Assembly: GCA_050084515.1 (NCBI GenBank)
Contig: CM114271.1
Location: forward strand, 2,418,001-2,482,000
Direction of reading: 5' to 3'
DNA: 64,000 nt
Source of the DNA: Blasia pusilla
Lineage: Eukaryota; Marchantiophyta; Marchantiopsida; Blasiales
Positions 62,171 through 64,000 of the stretch are shown piece after piece. A program made the translations under genes and the position numbers. The first letter of the stretch is position 1. Each line of letters begins with the position of its first letter. The notes beneath the pieces were generated by a model. It ran no database searches, was not told the origin of the DNA, and was given only the letters and a program-made list of their open reading frames with translations.

Positions 62171-62620
62171 CTATATGGGATATAGAGTACATGCAAGTGC
62201 TTTTGCCCAATATTCCTTAGGTATGTTCTTCTCATTCAACATAGCTCTTGATTTTTTTGCTATTTTTTTATTCTTTCTCTTCGCTAATCCATTTTCCTTT
62301 AGAGAATAAGTACTAATAAGTTGCCTTGGAATGCTATGTTTTAGGAAGGCATTAAACTCTCCAGAGATAAACTCATCTCGTTGATTGGAGAATGCCATGT
62401 CTAAATTTCTTTTCAACTAGATTCTTTAAATTATAGAACATGTGAAATAATTATGTTTTTTCTTCCATAAGGGATATCGATGACTTTCTAAAGAAATCAT
62501 TAATGAATGATATAAAGCCTAAGATGGCCATGGGGCATGGCGTAGAGTGCGGCATAATGCATAGCACATAGGATTTTTCATATTGTATAAATTTTGACTA
62601 CCACTCAAATTGAGTGGTAG
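62171..62620 (-). pseudogene. Integrase remnant, element E
   Basis: The longest piece has FNAFLKHSIPRQLISTYSL, NGLAKRKNKKIAKKSRAML and IPKEYWAKALACTLYPI, a good match to the copia integrase core end. The Glu of the catalytic triad position reads Lys (LAKRKNK, where AERKNR-type is usual). Upstream, GFISFINDFF and LFHMFYNLKNLVEKK follow the same fold. Confidence 0.88.
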
Positions 62621-62700
62621 TGAACATTTGAGATATTTGTGCATACAAGCTCTAGTATTTTAGTTGCAGGTTTACCTTTTCTTAGATTTAGTATCTTTGA

Positions 62701-64000
62701 TTGCTTGCCAAAATTGAAAATAAGTATAGACTCGTGAATGAGTACTAGAGGAAGTGAAAGATGGTACTCATATCAAAATATTAGAGTTTGCCAAACTCTT
62801 CAATCTCTAAGAGTTAAATATGTCCTATCTTCTTAAACCAAGTCTCCAAAACTCCAAATCTTCTTCATGTGGATTAAGTTTTCTATCCATTGTTGCTTCC
62901 ATTCTAATTATCGTAGCATCTTATTTGAATATTCTACTAGATCTACTTTCGGAAATTTTGTTGCTTGGCTTTGTATGTTGAGATGGATCAAGATTGATTA
63001 TCCATACATCTATCATAGATGCATAAATGATAATTGTAATGTAATAAACTACCTACCTTTCCCTCTTGTTCCACACTTTGACCTTTAGGTTGTTGAGTCT
63101 CATGTGGGATTTGGGTTGTCAAGGATGATAAAATTTCTAGAGTTTGGGACTGATAAGTAAGTTCTTGACGTAGTCATTATCTAGGGGGAGGGATTTAGGT
63201 CACTTGAACCTTCATAAGTCATTTTCTAACTTGTCACTTTGAATGTCGTTGTAGTGAACTACATGAATAGTATTAAAATTGGACATATATGAGTATTATA
63301 TTGTGAGATTACATGGGCACTCTTTAACCCTTGTTAGATCCTAGTTTCAAATATTTTTACCCCTTACCCTTGTTGGATCCTCATATAATTTGGTATCCAT
63401 TGGAACTCTATTATGAGTTGAATGGGACATCCTTTGATTCATGTCAAATTTTACTCTTGAAATATTTGCATTTAAAGAACAGTGGAAAAATCAATAGGAA
63501 ACCTTTAGATCCATATTATAATTCCATACACTATATTTCAAAATCAATGATTCAAACTATGATGGAAGATCAATGGGATTAGAAGATCTTATTTATGTTA
63601 CCTACTATTTTCCTAACTTTTCTTTGGTCACTCTAGAAGCAAATGTATTCTGCTATATTAGTGGATTTCTATTTATTCTCTATTCCCTCTAGCCCTCATG
63701 GATTTCTATGTGCATAAGATCTAAAAAAAAAACTCCATGGGACATCCTTTGCATTCATTAGGCTCTTGTCCCCTCTTATAGATTCTTTCCATCAAATGTT
63801 AGTTTTTGCACATATGAGAATCACCAAAGTGAAAGATATGGGATACTCTTTGATCATATGAATGTGTGGATTACTTCATGTTCTATAAGGATCAAACAAT
63901 TTTATATGCATTGTGAAAGTGATTAGACATTTTTAAATCTTGGGAGCTACTTCGATGATTTATGTATGCTTCTGAAGAATCTATAACCAAATAAGAGCTA
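62701..64000. other. AT-rich region to window edge
   Basis: No gene recognised. The phrase TGGGACATCCTTTG occurs at 63426 and 63740 and a related one (TGGGATACTCTTTGATCAT) at 63839, recalling the TGGGACACTATTTGATCCAT of the tandem repeat at 58080-58560. An old gag or LTR of element E may be hidden here. Confidence 0.45.

Larger units (their letters stand above)
58790..62700 (-). mobile_element. Old Ty1/copia element E, heavily decayed
   Basis: On the minus strand, fragments in copia order are integrase core (62600-62180), integrase tail (62080-61950), RT start (about 60720-60600), RT catalytic box (about 60150), RNase H (59340-59150) and the C-terminus (about 58940-58860). They are separated by many stops and frame changes. 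No LTRs were found. A GC-richer stretch with GTCCGTG/GTCCATG repeats (60940-61140) appears to interrupt the region between integrase and RT. Confidence 0.82.

Overview
The window is nuclear DNA of a land plant. The evidence is multi-exon genes with GT/AG introns, a plant-type GDSL esterase/lipase, a plant-type ARPC2 (p34) subunit of the Arp2/3 actin nucleator, and many Ty1/copia and Ty3/gypsy elements with tRNA-Met-type primer sites. I cannot name the species. The lineage of the gypsy element at 44.8-52.6 kb reminds me of elements in non-seed plants, but that is a weak recollection.

Only two cellular genes are convincing. The 3' part of a GDSL esterase/lipase runs off the left edge (exons at 107-2096, +). 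A complete nine-exon ARPC2 gene lies at 21979-26470 (+), predicted 314 residues. Most of the rest is transposable elements, nearly all broken.

Layout: 1-2.1 kb, GDSL gene. 3.0-7.2 kb, broken Ty3/gypsy element A (-) with a GC-richer tail. 7.7-7.9 kb, a long (CT)n tract. 10.2-14.1 kb, broken Ty1/copia element D (+). 14.1-21.4 kb, AT-rich DNA with old repeats. 21.5-26.5 kb, ARPC2, whose first intron holds a perfect 72-bp palindrome. 26.5-32 kb, repeats, a LINE remnant and a compound microsatellite. 32.2-38.2 kb, gypsy element B (+). 38.3-43.3 kb, nearly full-length copia element F (-) with two LTRs. 44.8-52.6 kb, gypsy element C (+). 52.7-54.8 kb, solo LTRs of the F and B families. 54.8-58.8 kb, AT-rich DNA and diverged tandem repeats. 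58.8-62.7 kb, very old copia element E (-). The rest is AT-rich.

The most interesting object is element C. Besides gag, protease, RT, RNase H and integrase it carries remnants of a cytosine-C5 DNA methyltransferase between protease and RT, a PHD finger after the integrase, and a separate 49-codon chromodomain. It would therefore be a retrotransposon encoding one DNA-methylation and two chromatin-reading modules. This copy is dead: the protease plus the N-terminal methyltransferase part are inverted, there are many in-frame stops, and the PHD finger has lost two zinc ligands.
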